A stretch of DNA of 64,000 bases. Origin: Saussurea involucrata (taxonomy: Eukaryota; Streptophyta; Magnoliopsida; Asterales; Asteraceae). The notes under the pieces were generated by a model that was not told the DNA's origin, searched no databases, and saw only the letters and a program-made list of their open reading frames with translations. The stretch is from NCBI GenBank assembly GCA_033807775.1, contig CM066321.1:252514422-252578421 (forward strand), written 5' to 3'. The translations under genes were made by a program, and so were the position numbers. Below are positions 10,701 through 19,665 of this stretch, piece after piece; position 1 is the first letter of the stretch, and the number at the start of each line of letters is the position of its first letter.

Positions 10701-11564
10701 GCTGCAGACATAAAACGAGAAATAGATGCTCTGCGAAGACCAATACCTCCACCGAGTACACGACATGCAGAAATGGAAGATGTGGTGTATAGGTATCTTT
10801 ACAAACAGCTAAATCAGAAAAATCCTCTGCCTCAGATCGAAGATCCTCAACTCAGAGCTGATCTTGATAACACCTTCACGAGAACAAAGCCAAAAGCAAG
10901 AGCAGAAGTCTTCTCAGAGTCCAAAATTGAAAAGGTAATTTATTGCAAATTCTCTCAAACAAGAACCTTTCCAAAGATAAGGTACAACATCTACAAAGTC
11001 AAAAGGGAGAACAAGTCCGAAAATCAATTTTCAGATGCCGATATAAGGAACTTGAACCCCTACGATCTGCCAGATCTTCTACTTTGGACGAAAGAAAACT
11101 TCGACACCGATGCTAACAGAAGGGCCTATCAAGTATTCAGGAAAGCGATGAGGGAAAAGATTCTGCTATATAGCATGATAGACTTTCAACTGGGAAGAGA
11201 TCTTGGAGTCGGAAACCTAAGCCTAAGACCACCAGAGGATCACTGCCCACCTTCTGCCATACCCAACTCAATCATAACAACACCAAGGTACGGGTTAGCA
11301 TATAAGGATCCTGCTGGTCAAACAAGACTCTTTGTGGAAATGGACTGTCAGAAGTATGCAACCAGTACTCTGAACAAGTTCAGATCAATCCTAGAAGAGA
11401 ACAGAGATACTGAGCTTATGGATAGAGAATCAGCAGACAGAATGATCGGAGAAATAGATGCTACAATTGGCTTAAGAGAACTCTGCATCAAATTCTATCA
11501 CGAGCTCAGAGAAGTAGGATTCGACAACAGAAGTTTTAACGACTTCACAGATGCAAATGTCTGA
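7792..11564 (+). pseudogene. Element B ORF3 (accessory, envelope-position ORF), two frameshifts
   Basis: ORF3 starts at the ATG of MASSSHDAQN. Segment 1 (7792 to about 8740) is a folded domain with RYLNQF, LPPLWNTLFSILNR and SSHQILTIMYG. Segment 2 (to about 10210) is a long polar linker, first Lys-rich (KKRKSKKKK) and then Glu/Thr/Pro-rich. Segment 3 (to 11564) is a second folded part with VYRYLYKQL, KVIYCKFSQTRT and a C-terminal module PRYGLAYKDPAGQTRLFVEM. Segments lie in three frames, with breaks near 8740 and 10210. Compared with D's ORF3 a block of several hundred residues is missing at the second break. No transmembrane segment is evident. Function unknown. Confidence 0.82.
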
Positions 11565-11709
11565 GTCTCATCTACATACCTCTGTAAACTGTAAAATGTC
11601 TATGGCATAATTCAAAATGAAAAGAAATGAATCTTTGAGGTATTGTTTAACCTCTTTCTATTTACTTAGCCTAATCAAGCATAATTCAATTTTTTTCATT
11701 TTTCAATAC

Positions 11710-11721
11710 TTAGGGGGAGAT
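11710..11721 (+). promoter_or_regulatory. Polypurine tract of element B
   Basis: TTAGGGGGAGAT lies directly before the 3' LTR and would prime plus-strand DNA synthesis. Confidence 0.92.
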
Positions 11722-12514
11722 TGTTAGCTCAAATATTCATAATATTAGAAGTATTGAAAAATAGGCTAAGTATAGAAGACTTCGACAGAAGCTCTGCCAA
11801 ATGATCACAGAAGTTCTACGGAATGTCACCAAAGCTCTGCCGAAGTAAACAAGAAGATCAATCAAGAATCGCCAAGACCAAAGATCGAACTACAGAAGTA
11901 CTGCTCACAGAGGACCGAGCCGCAGAACCTCTGTCACCCTTGACAGAGCCTCTGCGGTTTATACTAAAGACTTGGAAGATTTAAAAATATCTTTCTACTG
12001 TTCCAGGATCCGTTCATCCACTTGTTCCAGGCGTGCCCTGACATCAACTACACGTGTCAAACTCTGATAGGGCTCTGTCAAAATTGGAACATGCGCATTA
12101 AATGAACATCGTACCTGCTACTATTCATACGATCCTGTCTACTGTAGATCAGTCCTTAATGTCTAAAGTATGTCCCCTTTAGAAGTAGTATAAATAGAAG
12201 ACTCGTGTTGAATTCTTCTATTAAGCTTAACAATCACGAAAATACTCATATATCTTTTAAGCTTAAGCATAACACACACACACACCATTAACTGCATATT
12301 TCTTGTCAATCCTTTGAAGTTCATGGTGTTCTTAATATATATAAAATACAGTAATCGTTGAGATATTCATCTGTTCTTCATACACTGATTATTTGATATT
12401 GTGTGTTGTTTCTATATAAACATATCTGTTAGTTCTTCAAATACGCTTTCGCAACACATCTTATTTGAACTAATAGATTAGATAATCTTTGTTAATCAAA
12501 TACGGGAACCAACA
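11722..12514 (+). repeat. 3' LTR of element B
   Basis: 793 bp, TATAAATA at 12189-12196. Nearly identical to 4002-4792. Element A's gag resumes after the TGTAG flank. Confidence 0.95.
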
Positions 12515-12519
12515 TGTAG

Positions 12520-14366
12520 AAATGCATCTCATGATATTTGAACTTGAAAAGAAACTTGAAAAAGTTCAAAAAAAACTTGAATCTGAGAAAAGTTCAATAT
12601 TAAGATATCATGATGAGGCACTTCTTTATAAATGCCTAGCTGAAGATAGAGAAAAAGAAAAGGAAGTCATTAGATTAAAAGTTAAAAAGCTTGAATCTGA
12701 AATTTCTGACTTGAAGAAGAAAATGAGAGATATAAGTGATGAAAATATAGATTGTCAGTTTAAAATTAAGATTCTTTTTGAAGAAAGAATAGAAGCTTTT
12801 GCAAAGATCAAACAACTTGAAGAGTTGAATTATAAAAGAGGTCAGACTGAGCAAACTCTAAAATTAATAACTAGTAACCCAAAAGATACTCGATTTTTTA
12901 ATCCAAAAATGGGACTAGGATTACCTGATGTTGAGGTTCTAAAGAAAGCACCTGAAAATCTTTACACAATTGAAAAATTGGGTGAAGGTTTGAAGGAAAT
13001 TCTTAAAACAAAAATACCTCCAATATCATAAACTTTTGTTAAATCTAACACTTCAACTCCTGTTTCTAATAAAGCGGAACACAAGACGGATAAAGGTTCG
13101 GACGAAAAGCCTAGATTCAATACGACAAATTTTAAATACGATGAATTAAATTCCAGTTATAAAACCAATAAGGTTGAACTAACTGAATTTAATTTATTAT
13201 TTTCAAATGAATCTATGGAAAAATCTACCGATTCTAAAGTCAATGAATCTGAATCTGTTAAGTCTGAATCTTGTGACGAAAAGGAGTCAAATTTTAAATC
13301 AGATTCTAACAAAAAGGAGTTTGTTCAAGAAACCAATTCTGAATTCCCTGATTTGGATTCTGCTTTACGTAAAATTGTTGATTTAGAAAATCAAATTTCT
13401 AAATTGCAATTAAATTTTGAAACATTAGAGGATGATTATGACAATATTGGGGTAAATTTTGATCACAGTCAAAAAGTTAATCTTGATCTTAAGAGTGAGA
13501 TTCAACGACTTGAATCCCAATTATTCGAATTGTCAAATTCTAAGGTTTCAAAGTTTTGTGAAAAATGTTCAAAACAAAATGAATTCAAAGATCAGGATAA
13601 ATCATCAAGTTCGGTCAATGAAAAAGGAAAATATTCTTTCGAAGGAATTAATCTTAAGACAAAAGACTCACTTTCTATAGTAAAATCATCATTTGTATGC
13701 TTTGACAATTCCTTGTTTGAATCTAATTCAGATTCGAATGAAAAAGAATTCAGTGATAATGAGAAAGGAGAATCATCCGGAACCAAATCTGATTCTTGTT
13801 CGAATTATTCTTCTAACTCTAAGAGTTCTAACATTCCATCTTCTTCTTTCTCAGAAATGGATGAAGAAAAGTGCTTGGATTTGAAGGAGAGTGTTGCAAA
13901 TAGCAAGAATAGGAGTACCGATGTTGAGAAATGTGTTTCTTTGAATAAAAATTGTATACATTCATGTAATGTTTACAATGCTTGTGGCAATAAAAATTCC
14001 GCACTTTCAGATTCTAAATTGTTGACATAAGCTAAAAGGAGAATACATTGTTCTCATTGTTGGGACAACTATTTCAAGCTGAATAACAATGCTCCTAAAA
14101 ACAAAAAGTTTAATACCTCACCTTCTTCTTTAAAATCTTCAGCTAATAAATTTTCAAGAATGTTCGGTTTTAGGTCAAACAAAAAGAATAAAAAGAAGGA
14201 AACAAAATCAGTTGAGGTGAATATGGTTTGGAAATGGATTCCAAAAGATCAAGTAAACAAACCAGATTCACAAAATGAACTCACTTTTAAAGGAAAAATT
14301 CAAGGTTCATCAACTGAGATAAACAAGTTGATCCATACTAACAATAAAGGACCCATACTGATATGG
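12520..14366 (+). pseudogene. gag: Element A gag, C-terminal coiled-coil part
   Basis: This continues the gag of 2651-4001 after element B. All three open pieces (12520-13031, 13032-14030, 14031-14384) share one frame and are separated by TAA at 13029-13031 and 14028-14030. The first is a long coiled coil (FELEKKLEKVQKK) ending in GQTEQTLKLITSNPKDTRF and NPKMGLGLP, both also present in K's Gag. The second is Ser/Glu/Asn-rich. The third has a C-x2-C patch (HCSHC) and ends GPILIWVPK, the usual Gag end here. Total Gag would exceed 1000 residues, long for copia. Confidence 0.82.
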
Positions 14367-14397
14367 GTACCTAAGATGAGGTAATTTTCATTTACAG
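14367..14397 (+). promoter_or_regulatory. gag-pol junction of element A (stop codon plus CAG end)
   Basis: After TGGGTACC the frame reads five codons to a TAA, then a T-rich stretch ends in TTTACAG, 31 nt from GTACC. Protease begins directly after. K and C have 30 nt, the same TAA codon position and TTGCAG ends. The extra base in A shifts protease by one frame. Confidence 0.65.
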
Positions 14398-15708
14398 GAC
14401 CGTCATGTGTGGATCGTTGATTCTGGAGCATCAAGACACATGACGGGGTACAAGCACTTATTGCATAATTTTACTGTACATCCTGGCGGGTCGGTAGGTT
14501 TTGGCAACAACTCAAAAGGTCACGTTTAAGGCTACGGAACGTTGAAGAATGATTCGATGTCAATTGAGAAGATTCTGTATGTAGAAGGTTTAGGGCATAA
14601 TCTTTTCAGTATAAGTCATTTTTGCGACAAGGACTGTAAGGTTATCTTTGACAAGAAGTTTTGTTATGTGGTGGACGAGAAAGGGTCAGAAATCTTTAGA
14701 GCAAAACAATGCGGAGATTTATATATCACTGATTTTGCAAGTCTTGTTGCTTCGAAACAAGTATGTCTTGTGTCAAAAGCTTCTCAAGATGAATGTTGGT
14801 TGTGGCATAGAAGACTGTCGCACCAAAATTTTCGAAGCATCAACAAATTGAGGATTGATGGATTAGTTTTCGGACTTCCAGAACTGAAGATTGACAAAGT
14901 TTCTATCTGTCCGGCTTGTGAAATGGGCAAAATGAAACACGTTTCTCACAAGTCCAAAACTTTATCCAACTGCATGAATCCTCTTGAGCCTATTCACATG
15001 GATCTTTGTGGCCCGATGAGAACTCAATCAATGGGTGGAAAGAAATATGTTTTGGTTATGATTGATGAGTTTTCTCGCTACACTTGGTTGGATTTTCTTC
15101 AACTCAAATCTGAAGCACCTGAGCTGATCATCAAGTTCATAAAAAAGATTCAAATTCTTCTACAACGTCCAGTTCAAAAGATAAGAAGTGACAACGGGAC
15201 TGAATTCAAGAATGCTACGCTACAATCTTTTCTTGAATTTGTTGGCATTTCTCACAACTTTTCTGCACCAATTACTCCGCAACAAAATGGAGTGGTTGAA
15301 AGAAAGAATCGGACTCTTGTAGAAGCAGCTCGGACAATGCTTGCTTATTCGGGTCTTCCACCAAGTTTGTGGGCTGAAGTAATTTCCACCGCATGCTTCA
15401 CACAAAACAGGACTATTATTAATAAAAGATTAAATAAAACTGCATATGAAATAATCAATAATCGCAAACCTAACATTAAATTTTGGCGTGTTTTTGGATG
15501 CAAATGTTTTGTGCTAAAAGATCGAGAACACCTTACAAAGTTCCAAGTCAAAGCTGATGAGGGAATTTTTATCGGTTATTCCTTGAATTCCAAAGCATAC
15601 CGAATCTACAACTATCGCACAAAGTCAGTCATCGAAAGTATTAACGTAACGTTTGACGAGAATGTGAATTTGACTTCTGGACAACATAGTTCAGGACTCG
15701 GACAATAA
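14398..15708 (+). pseudogene. pol: Element A pol: protease, GAG-pre-integrase and integrase
   Basis: Protease opens with VDSGASRHMTG (active-site DSG). An in-frame TAA at 14527-14529 interrupts it. GAG-pre-integrase follows with ECWLWHRRLSHQNF and CPACEMGK, giving the zinc-binding HHCC. The integrase core shows HMDLCGP (first Asp), RSDNGTEF (second Asp) and GVVERKNR (Glu), then VFGCKCFVL and GIFIGYS. The frame ends at 15708, one frame away from the RT frame that follows, so at least one frameshift separates them. Integrase would insert the cDNA. Confidence 0.9.
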
Positions 15709-15740
15709 CCTGAAGTTTCTACTAAAAAGGAGTAGAACCT

Positions 15741-17819
15741 GTGTCAAAACAGTTTTCTAATTCTGTATTAAATAATAATAATACTAAAGATTTAGATTTA
15801 TTATTTCATGATGCGCTTATGGATTACTGTGCAGATATGGAACCACCTCTCACATCCGTAAATGCAACTTCACAACAGACGAGTGTCAGCTTCTCCGTTC
15901 CATCTGAAGATATCGGTGCTAGCACTTCTGGTACAACTAACGAGACTCCGAGTGAAACTACAATTGTTCTAGTCTCTGAGCCTGAAATTCAACCTGAAGG
16001 TCCGGTTTCAGAAAACACATCATCGGAGGTTCCTTCACCTGAATTACAATTACCAGAAGTTGTATTACCTGAACCGACTCAAGTGTCTTCAGCTGAATCA
16101 ACCGAAGAAATTCTTGTGGTTTTGGATGAAAATGACTCAACCAACACTCGTGCAGAAATTCCGACACTCCCAAGTACACACAAATGGACAAGGGCACATC
16201 CTCCTGAAGATATTTTTGGTGACATCAAGGATGGTGTAAAGACACGATCTGCGACTACAAACGAGTGTTTGTATGTCAACTTCCTGAGCTCGTTAGAACC
16301 CAAGAAAGCATCTGAAGCATTACAAGATCCAGATTGGATAAATGCTATGCAAGAAGAGTTAAATGAGTTTAAGCGCAACGATGTTTGGCATTTGGTGAAG
16401 CGTCCTAAAGACAAGACCATAGTTGGAACAAAATGGGTCTTTAGGAACAAGAAAGATAAAGCGGGGATTATAGTTAGAAACAAAGCCAAACTGGTCGCAA
16501 AAGGTTACAATCAGCAAGAAGGTATCGATTATGATGAAACCAACGCACCAGTGGAACGAATTGAAGCCATCAAAATCCTTCTCGTATACGTCGCTCACAA
16601 AAACATGAAGGTCTTTCAGATGGATGTCAAATCTGCTTTTCTGAATGAGATTCTTCATGAAGAAGTGTATGTGAGTCAGCCTGAAGGCTTTGTAGATCCG
16701 AAATATCCAAACCATGTCTATGTCTTGGACAAAGCCCTTTACAGACTGAAACAAGCTCCACGGGCATGGTATGAAACTCTAACTATTCATCTGCTTGGTT
16801 CTGGATACACCAAAGGTACAATAGATACAACTATTTTTCTCAAAAAGAAAGGTGATGATTTAATTCTTGTACAAATATATGTTGATGACATAATATTTGG
16901 CTCTACAAATCCTGATAGGTGTAAAGATTTTGAAGAGGTGATGAAAAGCCTCTTTCAAATGAGCATGATGGGGGAATTAAAAATTTTCCTTGGACTCCAA
17001 GTGACACAATCAAATGAAGGCATTTTCATAAATCAATCAAAATATATAAATGATATGCTTAAGAAGTTTGATTTAAATTCCTCCTCCGTCATGAAAACAC
17101 CAATGGCTACCGGTAGGCTTTTGGACGCTGATTTATCCGGTAAATCAGTCGATCAAAAGTTATACCGTAGCATGATTGGATCTTTACTATATCTTACGAC
17201 GAGTAGACCGGATATTATGTTTGCAACATCTTTTTGTGCTCGTTTTCAAGCTAACCCGAAGGAATCTCACCTTGCTGCTGTTAAGCGAATCCTTAGATAT
17301 CTTAAAGGCACAAGAATATTGGGTCTTTGGTATCCTAATGATTCGGGGTTTGAGCTAATCGCATTTACAGATGCAGATCATGCCGGTAATAGAATGGACA
17401 GGAAAAGCACATCTGGTGCTTGTCAATTTCTAGGGGATAAGCTTGTAAGTTGGTCATCGAAGAAGCAAAATTGCGTGTCAACATCTACGGCGGAAGCGGA
17501 ATACGTGGTCGCGGCTAGCTGTTGCTCTCAAGTGCTTTGGATGAAGACTCAGCTAAAGGATTACGGGTATGTCATCAACAAGATCCTAATCTATTGCGAT
17601 TCCAAAAGCGCAATAGCAATAACTGAAAATCCTGTTCAACATTCTAAGACAAAGCACATTGATGTCAGGTACCATTTTATTAAAGACCATGTTGTGAAAG
17701 GAACCATTGAAATGCATTTCGTACCTACTGAACTAGAGCTTGCTTATTTATTCACAAAACCTTTAGATGAAAAACGGTTCAATTTCTTAATCAGCAAACT
17801 AGGGATGTTAAACACTTAG
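15741..17819 (+). CDS. pol: Element A pol: reverse transcriptase and RNase H, open frame
   Basis: A 692-residue open frame. An acidic linker (first 130 residues) precedes the RT, which opens at NDVWHLVKRPKD and has TKWVFRNKKD, QMDVKSAFLNE, the catalytic YVDDI and GSLLYLTTSRPDIMFA. RNase H follows, with FTDADHAG, KSTSGACQFLG, STAEAEYVVAAS, CDSKSAIAI and KHIDVRYHFIKDHV. It ends KLGMLNT. Two residues in the normally invariant ETFAPVARLEAI block are changed (ETNAPVERIEAI), so activity is doubtful even though the frame is open. It belongs to one polyprotein with the protease and integrase upstream. Confidence 0.93.
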   Translation: MSKQFSNSVLNNNNTKDLDLLFHDALMDYCADMEPPLTSVNATSQQTSVSFSVPSEDIGASTSGTTNETPSETTIVLVSEPEIQPEGPVSENTSSEVPSPELQLPEVVLPEPTQVSSAESTEEILVVLDENDSTNTRAEIPTLPSTHKWTRAHPPEDIFGDIKDGVKTRSATTNECLYVNFLSSLEPKKASEALQDPDWINAMQEELNEFKRNDVWHLVKRPKDKTIVGTKWVFRNKKDKAGIIVRNKAKLVAKGYNQQEGIDYDETNAPVERIEAIKILLVYVAHKNMKVFQMDVKSAFLNEILHEEVYVSQPEGFVDPKYPNHVYVLDKALYRLKQAPRAWYETLTIHLLGSGYTKGTIDTTIFLKKKGDDLILVQIYVDDIIFGSTNPDRCKDFEEVMKSLFQMSMMGELKIFLGLQVTQSNEGIFINQSKYINDMLKKFDLNSSSVMKTPMATGRLLDADLSGKSVDQKLYRSMIGSLLYLTTSRPDIMFATSFCARFQANPKESHLAAVKRILRYLKGTRILGLWYPNDSGFELIAFTDADHAGNRMDRKSTSGACQFLGDKLVSWSSKKQNCVSTSTAEAEYVVAASCCSQVLWMKTQLKDYGYVINKILIYCDSKSAIAITENPVQHSKTKHIDVRYHFIKDHVVKGTIEMHFVPTELELAYLFTKPLDEKRFNFLISKLGMLNT

Positions 17820-18194
17820 GCATTTCTCTGATTTCTTTAAAACACTGAGGGGAGCATGTGTGCTTGTTTATTTAATTATACTTTATTTTTGTGGGGGTGT
17901 TAGAATTTTTCATCAAGTGATACATCTAACCAATCTGGACTCATGTTCAATGAGTACCAAACTTTTCATTTGTACTTGCAGGTTTCTCTGAAGTCGAGGC
18001 AACTGAATATGCACCTGTTTAGGGGGAGCAGATTGGCATAAGTCTGTAAGTATGGTATAGGATATAGTTTTTACCTTTCAATATTTTCTTTTAAAAAAAG
18101 TTTTAAGTAAGAGATTACAAAGCTTTTATCTGATGTGAGATTTTTTGAACAGTTTGAAATTTTTCTGAAAAAGTTGAATTTTTTTAAAAAAATC
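17820..18194 (+). other. Post-pol spacer of element A
   Basis: No ORF is supported. It holds polypurine-like words at 17847 (TGAGGGGAG), 17891 (GTGGGGGTGTTAGAA) and 18019 (AGGGGGAGCAG). The middle one looks like a polypurine tract followed by an LTR start and may be a relic; the match is short. Confidence 0.5.
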
Positions 18195-18385
18195 TCTGAG
18201 TTTTCGGATCCTTAGGATACGAAATCAATGGTTTCGGACCCTTAAGGATACGAATCCAATGGTTTCGGACCCTTAAGGATGCGAAACCATCCGTTTCGGA
18301 TCCTTAAGGATGCAAAACCATCCGTTTCGGATCCTTAAGGATGCGAAACCAATGGTTTCGGATCTAAGAGGATACGAAACCATTT
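18195..18385 (+). repeat. Hairpin array of element A after pol
   Basis: Tandem blocks of GGTTTCGGATCC-TTAA-GGATGCGAAACC type, about 32-34 bp apart. Each block is a near-perfect inverted repeat with a 4-nt loop, so the RNA would form a row of stem-loops. There are about six blocks, including variants ending ATACGAAATC and ATGCAAAACC. Confidence 0.85.
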
Positions 18386-18551
18386 TTCAAAGACCTCAAT
18401 TTGATTCGAATTCATTTGGAAATTTTTGCATCTTTGTTCATGCAAAATGTTCAGATGAACAATGCCATGTCTATTTTTTCAGACATGCCTTTTCTACTGT
18501 TTGCACAAGTGGGGTACTCTAAAATCGTGCCAAGTGTCCAATATTTTTTAG

Positions 18552-18685
18552 TATAAAAAGATTTCAAATCCTCATTTCCCACTTTTTCAAAAATTTGCAA
18601 ACTTCACGTATTCTCTCTGGAAGCACTGTTCATCATCATCATCTTCGAACTCTTCATCTTCAACTGTTTGATTCTTCTTCATCAG
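18552..18685 (+). promoter_or_regulatory. Putative internal promoter and first exon of element A ORF3
   Basis: TATAAAAA lies at 18552-18559, with GTCCAAT just upstream (near 18535). A pyrimidine-rich stretch like a plant 5' UTR follows, ending in a CAG|GTAACC splice-donor-like site at 18685/18686. The layout parallels the TATA boxes before the ORF3s of B, C and D. Confidence 0.55.
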
Positions 18686-19665
18686 GTAACCATTTCTTTT
18701 GGTTTTAGTCTCTTTGGATCCGATTTCATGATCTGAATCTTTTCATCCGATTAATTTCATCGATTATGAACATTTTCTATGCTTATTTGAATGAAATCAA
18801 TGTGGTTACTGTTCATGTTCATCATCGATGTGTTCATATTCTGATTCATTCTCAACATTTGTTATGTTTGTGTTTAGATTTCACTCTGTCGAACCTACAT
18901 GTGTTAGCAATTTTGTTTTTGATCTTATCATTCTGTGATTGTGAGTTTGCGTTCTTCATGTTTTTCGTGTCCATATGTTTTTCATGGGTCTGTATATTTT
19001 TGAGTACATAAGTGATTTCAAGTCAAACAAGGGTCATATTAGGTTAAATGATTTTTGGATTTCTGATCATCTTTAATTCTAAAAATTTCTTGATGCTAAA
19101 TTGTTTCCAAGTCTTGGTTTCGGATCTTATTGGATGCGAATTCCTTGGTTTTGGATCCTATTGGATGCGAATTCCTTGGTTTCGGATCCCTTTGGATACG
19201 AATTCATGGTTGCTTCATAATGCAAACTCTTTGTGAAAAAGGGTTTATGCTTAATGTCTTGGTTTCGGATCCAATTGGATACGAAATACTTGGTTTCGGT
19301 TCCTCTTGGATACGAAATCCTTGAATTAAAGATTTTTTAAAATGCTGAAATCGACTAAGTCATGAACTTGGATTTTGTTTATTCGAATTCCCTTGGTTTC
19401 AGATCCTTCATTTTGTTTAAGTATTGGTTTCAGATCCTTCTTGATCCGGAATCCTTTGGTTTCAGATCCCTCTTGATCCGGAATCCTTTGGTTTCGGATC
19501 CTTGTACATCCGAATCCATTGTCTGGTTTTTCCACATTGGATCTGAATTCCTATGTGTGTGTGTGATCCGAATTCTATACTTTGAAATTTTCAGAAATGT
19601 TTTTCAAATTTTTTTTAAACTGTTAACCTTTTTCATAACTGTTTTGCTCAAAAACAACAGTTCAG
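18686..19665 (+). other. Candidate 5' UTR intron of element A ORF3
   Basis: The donor-like GTAACC at 18686 and an acceptor-like TTCAG ending at 19665, directly before the ORF3 ATG, would define a 980-nt T-rich intron. It contains the second hairpin array. Short open frames inside it are not credible genes. This is a sequence inference without RNA support. Confidence 0.4.
19105..19515 (+). repeat. Second hairpin-word array after pol in element A
   Basis: About ten GGTTTCGGATC or GGTTTCAGATC blocks, each paired with GGATGCGAATTC, GGATACGAAATC or GATCCGGAATCC some 10 bp later. Looser than the array at 18195-18385 but made of the same words. Confidence 0.8.

Larger units (their letters stand above)
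4002..12514 (+). mobile_element. Element B: pol-less copia-type retrotransposon with coiled-coil ORF and ORF3
   Basis: B is 8.5 kb with complete LTRs, primer-binding site and polypurine tract, inserted in A's gag. Flanks are TGAAG (3997-4001) and TGTAG (12515-12519), a target duplication with one mismatch. The LTRs differ by six substitutions and a 2-bp indel over about 792 bp, so it moved recently. It encodes a coiled-coil protein (5074-6165) and an ORF3 (7792-11564, two frameshifts). There is no Gag capsid domain, CCHC knuckle, protease, integrase, RT or RNase H anywhere in its body, so it must have been copied by proteins of another element. Its LTR and ORF3 are closely related to those of D, and its LTR to that of M. 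Confidence 0.93.

Noticed and set aside
15958..16754. Minus-strand open frames opposite A's RT
   Set aside because: Antisense of a clear RT reading frame.
18766..19011. Plus-strand 81-residue hydrophobic open frame in A's post-pol region, considered as a small membrane protein
   Set aside because: It lies in T-rich non-coding sequence within the candidate intron; hydrophobicity follows from T-rich composition and no homolog is seen in other elements.
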